Notes under the pieces: generated by a model
What the model was told of the DNA's origin: nothing
The model's database searches: none
What the model saw: only the letters and a program-made list of their open reading frames with translations
Shown here: positions 32,843 to 41,784 of the stretch, one piece after another
Position numbering within the stretch: position 1 is the stretch's first letter
How the letters are laid out: each line of letters starts with the position of its first letter
NCBI GenBank assembly: GCA_964553615.1
Contig: CAZKMA010000003.1
Coordinates: forward strand, 1-64,000
DNA from: DATKUC01 sp964553615
GTDB taxonomy: Bacteria > Spirochaetota > Spirochaetia > DSM-27196 > DATKUC01
Length of the DNA stretch: 64,000 nucleotides
Direction: 5' to 3'
Program-made: the position numbers and the translations under genes

Positions 32843-34144
32843 ATGACAAGAAGATTTACCGCCACCGGTCACCTGATCGATTCAGGAATACTAACGAAGA
32901 TTTTCAATCTCATCATTTCCGAAGGTGCAGACTACCACGTTGTCTCATTCACTATCGGCAAGATGAACACGGAATTTTCGACGCTCGAGATTGATCTCAT
33001 CTGCAATTCCGGAGAGCAACTCGAGGTGTTGACGCAGAAACTCGTTCAGGTTGGATGCTATGAACGGACGGCAGCCGAAACTCTTCTCAAGCCCTGTCCG
33101 AAAGACGGCTGCGTTCCCGACGAGTTTTACTCGACCTCCAATCACCGGACCGAAGTCTTCCACGAAGGAAGCTGGCGTGAGGTCGGCAGTCAGCGAATGG
33201 ATGCGGTCATCGTAATCGATGGGCAGAACGCGCGCTGCGTGAAGCTGCGGGACGTTCGCCGGGGTGATCTTGTTGTCTGCAGCCCCGAATCAGTCAGGGT
33301 ATTTCCGCCTTTCAGAGATCGGCAGGGTGATCTCTTTGGCTTCATGACAAACGATGTCTCCTCCGAACGAAGTGTGGATGTTGTGGTCGAACGTGTTGCA
33401 CACGAGCTGCGCGAATGTCGCAGAGCCGGGAAAAAGGTGGTCTTTGTCGCTGGTCCCGTCATTGTTCATACCGGAGGGCGCGGCGCGCTCGAATCCCTCA
33501 TTCGCAACGGATACGTGCAGGGCATGCTCGCCGGTAATGCTCTTGCGGTTCACGATCTGGAGTCCGTGTTCTTCGGTACATCGCTTGGCGTGGCGGTTTC
33601 AACCGGAAAGCCGACACACGAAGGACACAAGAACCACATGAGGGCAATCAACCGTATTCGGTACCATGGATCTATCAGGGCTGCAGTCGAGGCTGGCGCA
33701 GTGACTCGCGGTGTCATGTACGAGCTTGAACGGCAGAATGTTCCGTACTGCCTTGCCGGCTCCATCCGGGACGATGGCCCGTTACCCGAGACAGTGAATG
33801 ACATGATCGAGGCGCAGCGTCAATACGCCGAAATAGTGTCGGGCGCAACCATGGTCATCATGCTCTCCTCCATGTTACACTCCATCGGCACCGGAAACAT
33901 GCTCCCATCGTGGGTCAAGACGGTGTGTGTCGATATCAATCCAGCAGTTGTGACAAAGCTCGCAGACCGCGGATCAAGCCAGGCCGTCGGCGTGGTGAGC
34001 GATGTCGGCCTCTTCCTCCGTGCGCTGGCTGCACGGCTCGAGCCTTCAGCCATCGATGGAGCACCCGCCGACGGCGCCGCCGAGGCGGGAAATGATTCGC
34101 ACAACGAAGGCAGCAGAACAGGAGTCGGCCACAATGAACGTTGA
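32843..34144 (+). CDS. LOR/SDH-domain protein, archaeal-type ornithine cyclodeaminase-like (TIGR00300)
   Basis: 433 aa. The N-terminal LOR/SDH-like domain (about 1-110; SEGADYHVVSFTIGKMNTEFSTLEI) leads into a Rossmann-type domain with VVFVAGPVIVHTGGRGALESLIRNGYVQGMLAGNALAVHDLE-like stretches seen in TIGR00300 proteins. Archaeal members and the C-terminal half of cyanobacterial AgrE convert ornithine to proline and ammonia. This predicts the same activity, without direct proof. AAGGAT precedes the ATG. The 3' end overlaps pheS by 11 nt, an unusual coupling of an amino-acid catabolic gene with a tRNA synthetase. Confidence 0.8.
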   Translation: MTRRFTATGHLIDSGILTKIFNLIISEGADYHVVSFTIGKMNTEFSTLEIDLICNSGEQLEVLTQKLVQVGCYERTAAETLLKPCPKDGCVPDEFYSTSNHRTEVFHEGSWREVGSQRMDAVIVIDGQNARCVKLRDVRRGDLVVCSPESVRVFPPFRDRQGDLFGFMTNDVSSERSVDVVVERVAHELRECRRAGKKVVFVAGPVIVHTGGRGALESLIRNGYVQGMLAGNALAVHDLESVFFGTSLGVAVSTGKPTHEGHKNHMRAINRIRYHGSIRAAVEAGAVTRGVMYELERQNVPYCLAGSIRDDGPLPETVNDMIEAQRQYAEIVSGATMVIMLSSMLHSIGTGNMLPSWVKTVCVDINPAVVTKLADRGSSQAVGVVSDVGLFLRALAARLEPSAIDGAPADGAAEAGNDSHNEGSRTGVGHNER

Positions 34145-35681
34145 TGCTATTTTGAAAACACTGCATCCACTCGAAGTGAAGGTGCTTCGACACTTCGGCA
34201 ATGGCGCGGAGATAGGGCCCGCAGGCATGATTGACGCGCTGGGGTTCAACCTCGGCCAGTGTAATCAGGCGCTGAGCTGGCTTTCGGGCAGAAGCGCAAT
34301 CAGCGAAAAGTCCCGGATTCAACGCGTTGCATACGAACTCACCGACCTCGGCCGGGACTACCGCGAAAACGGTACGCCGGAAGAGCGCATTCTGAAGCTC
34401 CTGTCGGAGGGCGGGCCCCGGCGAATGCCGGACATTTCCCGCGAGCTCGGGCTGGAGAACAAAGACGTCGGTTCGGCTTTCGGTCAGCTTTCACGGGAAG
34501 GCGCGCTTGGCATGGACGATGAGAAGAGGGTCACGGCAACCGATGCGGGGAAGGCAGTTTCGGTGCAACTTGTGCGTTCTCTGCTCGATCGAAGCCGCGG
34601 AGCCGATATCATTGACGACGGGGAATTGTCGGATGCAGAGCGATCTGCAATGGGCGGAATAAGCAAGAAGCGTGGTGCCTCGAACAGCGCATTCCGGGTT
34701 GTCGAACGGGAAGAGGTAATCTTCGAGTTGACTGAGGATGGGATGAGCATCAAGAAGGGTCTCGAGGCTGCCGGCATAACCGGTGAAGGGATCGGCTCTG
34801 TTACCGTCGAAATGTTGAAGGATGGCTCCTGGAAGGGGCAGCAGTTCCGCGCATACAACGTGCAGTTCCCACCTGGACGGCTCATTCCCGGTCGGCGAAA
34901 TGCGTACAGCGAATACCTGGACCAGGTCAAGGACAAGCTGAGCTCCCTCGGTTTTGAGGAGTTTGATGGCCCCCTGGTCGAGACCGAGTTCTGGAACAGC
35001 GACGCGCTGTTCATGCCGCAATTTCATTCCGCTCGTGACATCCACGATGTTTACTACATCAAGAATCCGGATCATGCACGAGAAATTGAAGAGCCGTATC
35101 TTTCGCAGGTATCCCAGACTCACGAAGATGGCTGGAAGACCGGCAGTACCGGCTGGAACTACAAGTTCGACACCGACTTCACGCGCAGATTGATCCTCCG
35201 CAGTCAGGGCACGGTACTGTCGGCAAAGCAGCTTCCGAAGGCGAATGTGCCCGGACGATACTTCGGTATTGTTCGCTGTTTTCGCTACGACAAGGTGGAT
35301 GCAACCCACCTGTCGGACTTCTATCAGACCGAAGGCATTGTGCTCGGCGAGGATGTAAACCTCCGGACGCTGCTTGGGTTGCTGAAGATGTTTGCAGAGG
35401 AGCTCGCCGGAGCGACCGAAGTAAAATACGTTCCAGGGTATTTCCCGTTTACCGAGCCGTCGGTGGAAGTTCACATTAAGCACCCCGTGCTGGGGTGGTT
35501 TGAGCTGGGAGGGTCCGGTATTTTTCGACCCGAGGTAACCAGGCCGCTTGGCATAGACGTGCCGGTGCTCGCCTGGGGACTGGGGATAGATCGGATGGCG
35601 CTCATGCATCTGGGACTGGACGACCTCCGGGAGCTCTTCAGTCAGGACATCGAGAATGTGCGGCTGCGGAGGAGGAAGTAA
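34134..35681 (+). CDS. pheS: Phenylalanyl-tRNA synthetase alpha chain, archaeal/eukaryotic type
   Basis: 515 aa, much longer than bacterial PheS (about 330-350). The N-terminal 200 residues are winged-helix-like modules (VKVLRHFGNGAEIGPAGMIDALG and on), as in archaeal and cytosolic eukaryotic enzymes. The class II core has motif 2 in GRYFGIVRCFRYDKVDATH and motif 3 in VLAWGLGIDRMALM. AGGAG lies 9 nt before the ATG at 34134; upstream in-frame codons lie inside the preceding gene. pheT follows 3 nt later. Archaeal-type PheRS is a known hallmark of spirochaetes acquired by ancient lateral transfer. Confidence 0.95.
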   Translation: MNVDAILKTLHPLEVKVLRHFGNGAEIGPAGMIDALGFNLGQCNQALSWLSGRSAISEKSRIQRVAYELTDLGRDYRENGTPEERILKLLSEGGPRRMPDISRELGLENKDVGSAFGQLSREGALGMDDEKRVTATDAGKAVSVQLVRSLLDRSRGADIIDDGELSDAERSAMGGISKKRGASNSAFRVVEREEVIFELTEDGMSIKKGLEAAGITGEGIGSVTVEMLKDGSWKGQQFRAYNVQFPPGRLIPGRRNAYSEYLDQVKDKLSSLGFEEFDGPLVETEFWNSDALFMPQFHSARDIHDVYYIKNPDHAREIEEPYLSQVSQTHEDGWKTGSTGWNYKFDTDFTRRLILRSQGTVLSAKQLPKANVPGRYFGIVRCFRYDKVDATHLSDFYQTEGIVLGEDVNLRTLLGLLKMFAEELAGATEVKYVPGYFPFTEPSVEVHIKHPVLGWFELGGSGIFRPEVTRPLGIDVPVLAWGLGIDRMALMHLGLDDLRELFSQDIENVRLRRRK

Positions 35682-35684
35682 CCG

Positions 35685-37421
35685 ATGCCCAAAATCGAAG
35701 TGAACGAGAAAACGCTGTATCACTATACCGGCAGGAGTTTTTCAACCGACGCCGAGCTCGAAGAGGCGCTGACCTGTGCAAAGGCGGAGCTTGATGGCCG
35801 GGATGAAGAGCAAGGGCTTCTCAAGATTGAACTGAACGATACAAACCGACCGGACCTCTGGTCGACCGCCGGACTTGGCCGACAGATACGAGTTCATCTT
35901 GGCGGCAAGATGCCGGTATATCCCTTCTTTTCGCGCGAAGGGAACGTGCAGGAAGCGGGAAAGCGGCTCGTCCTTGTCGATTCCGAGCTTCGACAGTCGC
36001 GGCCGTATATTGCGGCGTTTGAGGTGACCGGAAAGCCCATCGACGAAGCGACATTGAATGACCTCATTCAGACACAGGAGAAGCTGTGCTGGAACTACGG
36101 CAGAAAACGAAAATCCATAGCGATGGGCGTATACCGTGCCAAACTCATACAGTATCCGGTCCACTACAAGGCGGTAGATCCGAACGCGACTCGTTTCGTT
36201 CCCCTGGGGATGACTCGTGAGCTGTCGCTCAGAGAAATCATAACAGAACATCCGAAGGGCCAGGAGTTTGGCCCTATCGTCAGTGATCTCCGGGCAATGC
36301 CCTTTCTGACCGATGCGAACGGCGAGGTCCTGAGCTTTCCGCCAATTATCAACAGCGCGAAGGTCGGCGCCGTGGAGGTGGGGGACAGTTCCCTCTTTGT
36401 CGAGCTGACCGGGACCGACATGCCGTCGCTTCTGCTGTCTGCATCTATTGTGGCGTGCGACCTGGCGGATGCGGGATTTACCGTTCTCCCGGTGAAGATT
36501 CAGTATCCTTACGACACGCCACTCGGCCGGTCGATAGTTACCCCGTACTATTTCCAGAAGCCGATCCACGTTCAGTCATCATTTGCCAACAAGATGCTCG
36601 GAGAAGAACTGACTGCGGTAGAGGCGATTTCCTGTGTCCAGCGAATGGGATGTAAAGTGACTGAAAAACAGGGAACACTCGAGGTCTTTCCTCCCGAGTA
36701 TCGAAACGATTTTCTGCACCCGGTGGATGTGGTCGAAGACATCATGATGGGTCGAGGGATGGGGACCTTTACGCCTGCACAGCTCACCGATTTCACCGTC
36801 GGTCGCCTTACCCGCATAGAGCTGTTTTCCCGCAAGGCGAAGGGTGTTCTCGTGGGACTCGGTTTTCAGGAGATGCTGTTCAACTATCTGGTGTCCGGGA
36901 AGGATCTCATTGAGCGAATGTACCCGGAGCAGGAATCGGTCTCCTGCAATCAGGCTTTCGTGCGTGAAAACGTGGTGGTCCAGATCGTCAACCCGATGTC
37001 GGAAGGATACGAGTTCGTGCGGAGCTCGATTCTCCCTCAGCTTCTTGCGTCCGAGGCTGCTTCGGCAAGCGCGCCCTATCCCCACCACATCTTCGAAGCC
37101 GGCAAGATTGCGGTCAGGGACAATGAGGATACGACCGGGACGCGCACGATTAACAGTCTTGCACTGATCTCCGCCGATCCGCAGTCAAACTTCAATACGG
37201 TGAGCGCTCAGATTGCCGCACTCTTCTACCTGCTCTATCGCGAATATTCGGTGGAAGAATCCGAAGATCCGCGGTTCATTGCGGGACGTGCGGCAAGGAT
37301 TGTGTGCAACGGAGTACATGTGGGAGATTTTGGCGAGGTTCATCCGGAAGTGTTGACGAAGTGGGGAATTCAGATGCCCTGCACCGCGGCGGAGCTGGAT
37401 CTTGATCTGATTTCAGGATAG
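35685..37421 (+). CDS. pheT: Phenylalanyl-tRNA synthetase beta chain, archaeal/eukaryotic type
   Basis: 578 aa, against about 800 in typical bacteria; the N-terminal tRNA-binding (EMAP-like) and C-terminal FDX-ACB domains are absent, as in archaeal enzymes. It has the B3/4 editing-type region (about 90-270), a B5 domain (about 290-360; EVFPPEYRNDFLHPVDVVEDIMMGRG) and the catalytic-like core (about 370-575). It forms the alpha2-beta2 enzyme with pheS. GGAGGAGG in the end of pheS serves as ribosome-binding site. It converges on the kinase gene with a 9-nt overlap. Confidence 0.95.
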   Translation: MPKIEVNEKTLYHYTGRSFSTDAELEEALTCAKAELDGRDEEQGLLKIELNDTNRPDLWSTAGLGRQIRVHLGGKMPVYPFFSREGNVQEAGKRLVLVDSELRQSRPYIAAFEVTGKPIDEATLNDLIQTQEKLCWNYGRKRKSIAMGVYRAKLIQYPVHYKAVDPNATRFVPLGMTRELSLREIITEHPKGQEFGPIVSDLRAMPFLTDANGEVLSFPPIINSAKVGAVEVGDSSLFVELTGTDMPSLLLSASIVACDLADAGFTVLPVKIQYPYDTPLGRSIVTPYYFQKPIHVQSSFANKMLGEELTAVEAISCVQRMGCKVTEKQGTLEVFPPEYRNDFLHPVDVVEDIMMGRGMGTFTPAQLTDFTVGRLTRIELFSRKAKGVLVGLGFQEMLFNYLVSGKDLIERMYPEQESVSCNQAFVRENVVVQIVNPMSEGYEFVRSSILPQLLASEAASASAPYPHHIFEAGKIAVRDNEDTTGTRTINSLALISADPQSNFNTVSAQIAALFYLLYREYSVEESEDPRFIAGRAARIVCNGVHVGDFGEVHPEVLTKWGIQMPCTAAELDLDLISG

Positions 37422-38543
37422 TGGAAAGACCACCTGGATGCGCGTCCGACCGGACGCGCTTTGCAGCTCGATTTCTCCGTGCAATTGAGCGACAAGCCTT
37501 TTCACAATCTGCAGGCCCAGGGTTTCGGTGGTGTTCAGGCCCTTGCCCTCCGGAAACCCAATCCCATCGTCGATGAGCTCTATGGTCAGATTATTGTCTT
37601 TGCTGCGTGCCGTCAGCCCCACCGATCCTGTCTGCCGGCCGTCGAATGCGTGCCTCATAGCGTTTGTGACAAGCTCGGTGACAATCAGTCCGCACGGGAT
37701 GGCCAGGGAAATGGAAATCCGGATATCGTCTACATCCACGTTGAACTTCAGGTCCTGGGCTTCGAGACCGCTTCCAGCAAGAAGGTTCACGATCTTGCGG
37801 AAATAGTCCGGCAATCTAATGCGGGATAGCTCAGCGGAGCTGTAGAGGAGTTCATGCGCGAGCCACATGGACCGTATTTTGTTTCTGCTCTCCAGGAGGA
37901 TCCGTCTCACTTCGGAATTCGAGCTGAAACGGCTGTTCAGGCTCAGAAGGCTCGAAACGAGCTGCAGATTGTTCTTGACGCGGTGATGCACCTCTTTCAG
38001 GAGGACATCCCGTTCCCCCAGCATCTCCTTGAGGCGGACTTCCGTCCGTTCGCGTTCTTCAATTTCAGCGCGGAGCAACTTTGTCTGTGACTTTACCCGC
38101 TCTTCAAGATGAAGATGGTACTCTTCGTTCTCCTGCAGCAGACGCGCACGTTCGAGCACCGACTCAATGGAGTGTTCGAGAACACCCATTTCCAGGATAG
38201 GCTTCGTCACAAAATCCCAGGCTCCGTGTCTCAGCGCCGAGATCGCGTCACTCAACACTCCGGCCCCGGAGACGACGATGATGGGAGTACGTGTGTCGGT
38301 CTTTCGTATGGCCTTGATGACCTCTATACCGTCCATTCCGGGCATTCGCAGATCGCATAACAGAACGTTCGGGTGCTGGTCGTGGAAGATCCGCAGGCCC
38401 TCTTGGCCATCCTGAGCGGTCTGGACGAGGTACCCTCGTTGACGCAAGAACATTGCAATTGTTTTTGCAAGCAGCGCGTCGTCGTCGATGTAGAGAATCG
38501 TTGCCGAGCTGTCCATCCGGTTGGTGTCCATTCCTGCACTCAT
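37413..38543 (-). CDS. Response-regulator/histidine kinase hybrid (REC-HisKA_2)
   Basis: 376 aa from the chosen ATG. An N-terminal receiver (about 14-130; phosphoacceptor D64 in LLCDLRMPGMDG, lysine in FVTKP) is joined by a coiled coil (about 130-180) to a HisKA_2 dimerisation domain (EVHHRVKNNLQLVSSLL) and a HATPase (ELVTNAMRHAF, LIDDGIGFPEG, LGLQIVKRL). All active-site elements are present. There is no membrane segment or sensor domain, so it acts as a cytoplasmic relay taking phosphate from another kinase. The start could also be one of two later ATGs (38532 or 38517). Confidence 0.88.
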   Translation of the reverse strand: MSAGMDTNRMDSSATILYIDDDALLAKTIAMFLRQRGYLVQTAQDGQEGLRIFHDQHPNVLLCDLRMPGMDGIEVIKAIRKTDTRTPIIVVSGAGVLSDAISALRHGAWDFVTKPILEMGVLEHSIESVLERARLLQENEEYHLHLEERVKSQTKLLRAEIEERERTEVRLKEMLGERDVLLKEVHHRVKNNLQLVSSLLSLNSRFSSNSEVRRILLESRNKIRSMWLAHELLYSSAELSRIRLPDYFRKIVNLLAGSGLEAQDLKFNVDVDDIRISISLAIPCGLIVTELVTNAMRHAFDGRQTGSVGLTARSKDNNLTIELIDDGIGFPEGKGLNTTETLGLQIVKRLVAQLHGEIELQSASGRTRIQVVFPLS

Positions 38544-38589
38544 TCCAGGAGATTCCACAATATGCGGCAAACAAAGTGTGGTCAACTTC

Positions 38590-38619
38590 TTGAAAAAGTG
38601 CGATAAGTGACGATACACT
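38590..38619 (+). promoter_or_regulatory. Candidate promoter of the 38624 gene
   Basis: TTGAAA (38590-38595), an 18-nt spacer and TACACT (38614-38619) lie only 4 nt before the ATG, predicting a leaderless or nearly leaderless mRNA. Confidence 0.45.
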
Positions 38620-38623
38620 AGAT

Positions 38624-39595
38624 ATGATGACTGCGCAACGCAGTGGGTTGCCCCAGGTGTTGATTCCCTATCCGGGACCGGCGTCCCAACCGGGCGCGCA
38701 GGATATTTTTGTGTATCTCCGCCCCGAAACCAACGGTGTGAAAGTTGAAAGCGCCGTTCTGAAGGTAATCGAACGTTGTCCTGCTTATCATCACCAGATG
38801 AATCTCGTCTATCTGGCAAACGTCCCGGGTGAGTTCATTACCGAAAACCACATAGTTGAACATCATTATGCGCTGAAGCTGGAGTTTGCCGTCCACGGCA
38901 AGCAGGTGTTTACCCCGTCAATGAGACAGGCCTTTTCGAAGTTTTTCGACGTGCCGTTCGAAAGCGCCCCGATTATCGGATCGTTTGAAGCGCTGCACCT
39001 GCTCGGCATTGGGCCCGAAGAGCTCTTCTCCCGATGGGTACCGGAAGAGGACTTGATGTCAGTCAACGGGCAATCCATCAAGCGGATTCAGGAATATTAC
39101 GTCGTTAACTATGATATCCCGGCTCTGTTGCACAAGAACAGTCGCGGAACCGACATTGCGGTTATGATCTTTCGAGTTGAGCTCGGGTATGTTTTTTTCA
39201 ATGAGCTTGTCGAGCAGATGCGGGATGCGCTGATAGAGAAAGGATTGCTGAGCGTACGGGTCCCACCGAGCCGGGCGTTTCACTATTCAAAAGGGCCGTT
39301 CGAGCAGATTCTGGATGGATTCGGTTATCTGTTCACACCGAAGATCGAGCTCGCATCGCTCGAAGATCTTACCTTTCCGACGTTTCTCCGCGGAAAGGGA
39401 GTCGATTTTCGCACGATTGACGGGGTAATACGCCACCCGATTCTGCAGTTCCGCATGCCCGACGGCACAATATCCGAGGAGAATCTCTTCTCCTACACGC
39501 TTTTCGACGATTTCGAGACCGCGCTGAAGAAATTGAATACCATGGTAGCTCAGGTCATGCTTCCCCGGCATGCCGGCGCTCATACCCACTATTGA
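38624..39595 (+). CDS. Uncharacterised cytoplasmic protein
   Basis: 323 aa; not recognised. No signal peptide or membrane helix. It has a mixed alpha/beta look, with segments such as GAQDIFVYLRPETNGVKVES, HYALKLEFAVHGKQVFTP and GTDIAVMIFRVELGYVFFNE. A second ATG follows at once (MMTAQ). No Shine-Dalgarno is visible, but a promoter-like element abuts the start. It lies upstream of the cyclic-nucleotide-binding/phosphorylase fusion on the same strand with a 71-nt gap, so the two may work together. Confidence 0.7.
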   Translation: MMTAQRSGLPQVLIPYPGPASQPGAQDIFVYLRPETNGVKVESAVLKVIERCPAYHHQMNLVYLANVPGEFITENHIVEHHYALKLEFAVHGKQVFTPSMRQAFSKFFDVPFESAPIIGSFEALHLLGIGPEELFSRWVPEEDLMSVNGQSIKRIQEYYVVNYDIPALLHKNSRGTDIAVMIFRVELGYVFFNELVEQMRDALIEKGLLSVRVPPSRAFHYSKGPFEQILDGFGYLFTPKIELASLEDLTFPTFLRGKGVDFRTIDGVIRHPILQFRMPDGTISEENLFSYTLFDDFETALKKLNTMVAQVMLPRHAGAHTHY

Positions 39596-39666
39596 CCGCG
39601 GTATTCAATGTGGCCTTGTGTTCGTGGACCGTGCGCTGTTACTATCTTCCGTGGGAACGCCAAACA

Positions 39667-41784
39667 ATGAAAGCCGACGAAACACTCCGAAATCGGGCAC
39701 TCGAGTTGCTCGAACACGCCATACCCTTCCGTTTCCTCGCAAGGTCTACGCGTCTTTCCCTTGCATCGGAACTCACGTATATCCGGTTCGCGCCGGGAGA
39801 GGTCATGATGCATCAGGGCGACACCGAAGACAAACGGGTACTGATACTGATATCCGGACGCGCCGATGTGTTCGATCGGCGTGCCGGACATCCCACGGGC
39901 ACCGTCGTTGAAGCGGGTCACTATGTCGGCGAATGGGAACCTCTCTTCGAGCTGCCGCGTGTGTTCGAGATCCGGGCGCTTCAGGACGTGGAGTGCTTCG
40001 TCATGTCCGGCCAGCGGTTTCTCTCGCTCTTCGACGGAGCCCCGGCGTTTGCCCAGGCGTTCGGCACCATTCTGCGCGACAACCAGGGAATCTTCGAGCC
40101 GTTCGATCGGTTTCGCGCCGAAGTTACGCGGAACATTATCCACGGCCATCTTTCCATCGAGGCGCTCCTCCCTCTCTACCGGGCCATGGAACCGGCGCTC
40201 CATCCGAAAATTGGCTCTCCGGTTCAACTTGATCTCAAAGCGCTCGCATACGCGGTGCGCCGTCTGCCGGAGAACATTACACGCACCTTTGCCTTCCTCT
40301 GCACCGATGAGTTCCCACCCACCTACGGTACCCCCGAACGTTTTTTCCCGTCCGTCGGTACCGCCGCCCGTCGGCGCGACATATGGGAAATGCTGCCGGG
40401 TAAGAATCTTGTCCTGACCCGAAACGGTCTCTCCGACCTGCTGGACCTGGTGACCTGCCTCTGCCTGTACTCTGTGGAGGCGCAGAAGCTGCGCCACCGG
40501 CTTCAAAAGCCGGAAAATCTTGTCTCCCTGGAGCAGGGAAGCGCAGATGTCGGGCAACTTCCGGATCTTCGGTCACGTCTGAAGCGCATCCGGGAGGTGA
40601 TAGCGGAATTGCCATTCAACGCGGAGGAAGCGGAGGATCTGCTTGCCGTCTGGGACGAGGGCTGCCTCGACCGGCTTTCGGATGTCCTGAAACATCGTGA
40701 AATGTTCAGTCTGGATATCCGCCGGCATTCAAACAAGTATAACAGCCGCCGTTCGGAGTTGTGGATTACTCAGCTCGCGGAGGCGACGCGTGCGCATATC
40801 GGATTCGATCCATCGGATCTCCCGAAAGAGATCGGAGTCCATATAATCAGCAGCAATACGCATTCGGTATCGAACTGTCTGAACCCGTGGTACGTCGAAA
40901 ATACCGAACGCGTCCTGTCCTGGGCAAGGGCGGGGAAGCATCCGCTCCTGCAGCAGGTGTGGAAGAATGAGTATGATGCGCTGTACGCCGTGGTCAGAGA
41001 CTACTTCATTGACGACCCGGCGAGGGCAGCAGAAAGCAAGAGTCACGGAAGGCAGTGCGGAATTATGAGGCTCGAGGAGACCGCCTCCACCGGCATTCAG
41101 GTGCAGCTCATCGACACGGAGAAGCTGCGAGGCAGGGTGATAGACCCGGGAATTGGGTCCGTCCCTTCCGGTACGCGGCAACTGATAGTCAATATCGATT
41201 ACGCTTTCGGCGAGCAGGCCGAGCACATTATCCGCAACCTGCTTCAGTTGTACGGTGCGAACGTGCGCAGCGTGAGCTTTCTCGGAAAGGCGGGTGCGCT
41301 TGTTGGGCAACGCGGCGACATACTCGTACCCGGCGCTTTCATCGAACAGACAAGCGAGCGGTTCCAGCAGCTTCCGTCGTACGATGATTCATTGGTCAAT
41401 GAGCTGAAGACCAGAACGGAACGCGAAGTGCACCGCGGAATTATGCTCACCGCAGAGGGCACGCTTCTGCAGAACAGAACAATGCTCCAGTTCTATCGAA
41501 AGACCTGGAATTGTGTCGGAATAGAGATGGAAGGCGCGTTCTATCACCGCCAGGTCATTGAGTCGACAGCGCTCGGAGTTATCCCCGAGGACGTGCGAAT
41601 GCGTTTCTTTTATTATGTATCCGATCTTCCGCTTCAGACGAACTTCGGGCTTTCAGACCGGTTGCAGGCCCAGGAGGGAGTACCCCCGTTGTATGCCATT
41701 ACCCGCGAAATCATCGCCGACATTTTCCGACAGGACTCTGAGCGGGAGGGAAGCAGTCAGTCTGCTTCCGGAACTCACTACTGA
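39667..41784 (+). CDS. Cyclic-nucleotide-binding domain fused to a nucleoside-phosphorylase-like domain
   Basis: 705 aa, soluble. The N-terminal cNMP-binding domain (about 25-130) keeps the phosphate-binding cassette as GEWEPLFELPR (88-98), with the glutamate and the Pro-Arg pair expected for cAMP/cGMP-type ligands. A long middle region (about 135-505) is helical and unrecognised. The C-terminus (about 510-690) resembles the purine-nucleoside phosphorylase/nucleosidase superfamily: VSFLGKAGALVGQRGDILVPGAF, then GIMLTAEGTLL and VGIEMEGAFYHR with the signature Met-Glu. It could be a nucleosidase or phosphorylase allosterically controlled by a cyclic nucleotide. No nucleotide cyclase is nearby. 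Confidence 0.8.
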   Translation: MKADETLRNRALELLEHAIPFRFLARSTRLSLASELTYIRFAPGEVMMHQGDTEDKRVLILISGRADVFDRRAGHPTGTVVEAGHYVGEWEPLFELPRVFEIRALQDVECFVMSGQRFLSLFDGAPAFAQAFGTILRDNQGIFEPFDRFRAEVTRNIIHGHLSIEALLPLYRAMEPALHPKIGSPVQLDLKALAYAVRRLPENITRTFAFLCTDEFPPTYGTPERFFPSVGTAARRRDIWEMLPGKNLVLTRNGLSDLLDLVTCLCLYSVEAQKLRHRLQKPENLVSLEQGSADVGQLPDLRSRLKRIREVIAELPFNAEEAEDLLAVWDEGCLDRLSDVLKHREMFSLDIRRHSNKYNSRRSELWITQLAEATRAHIGFDPSDLPKEIGVHIISSNTHSVSNCLNPWYVENTERVLSWARAGKHPLLQQVWKNEYDALYAVVRDYFIDDPARAAESKSHGRQCGIMRLEETASTGIQVQLIDTEKLRGRVIDPGIGSVPSGTRQLIVNIDYAFGEQAEHIIRNLLQLYGANVRSVSFLGKAGALVGQRGDILVPGAFIEQTSERFQQLPSYDDSLVNELKTRTEREVHRGIMLTAEGTLLQNRTMLQFYRKTWNCVGIEMEGAFYHRQVIESTALGVIPEDVRMRFFYYVSDLPLQTNFGLSDRLQAQEGVPPLYAITREIIADIFRQDSEREGSSQSASGTHY

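Noticed and set aside
39667..41784. Calling the cNMP/phosphorylase fusion a Pycsar- or CBASS-type immune effector
   Set aside because: No nucleotide cyclase or other defence gene lies nearby, and the neighbours are signalling and housekeeping genes.
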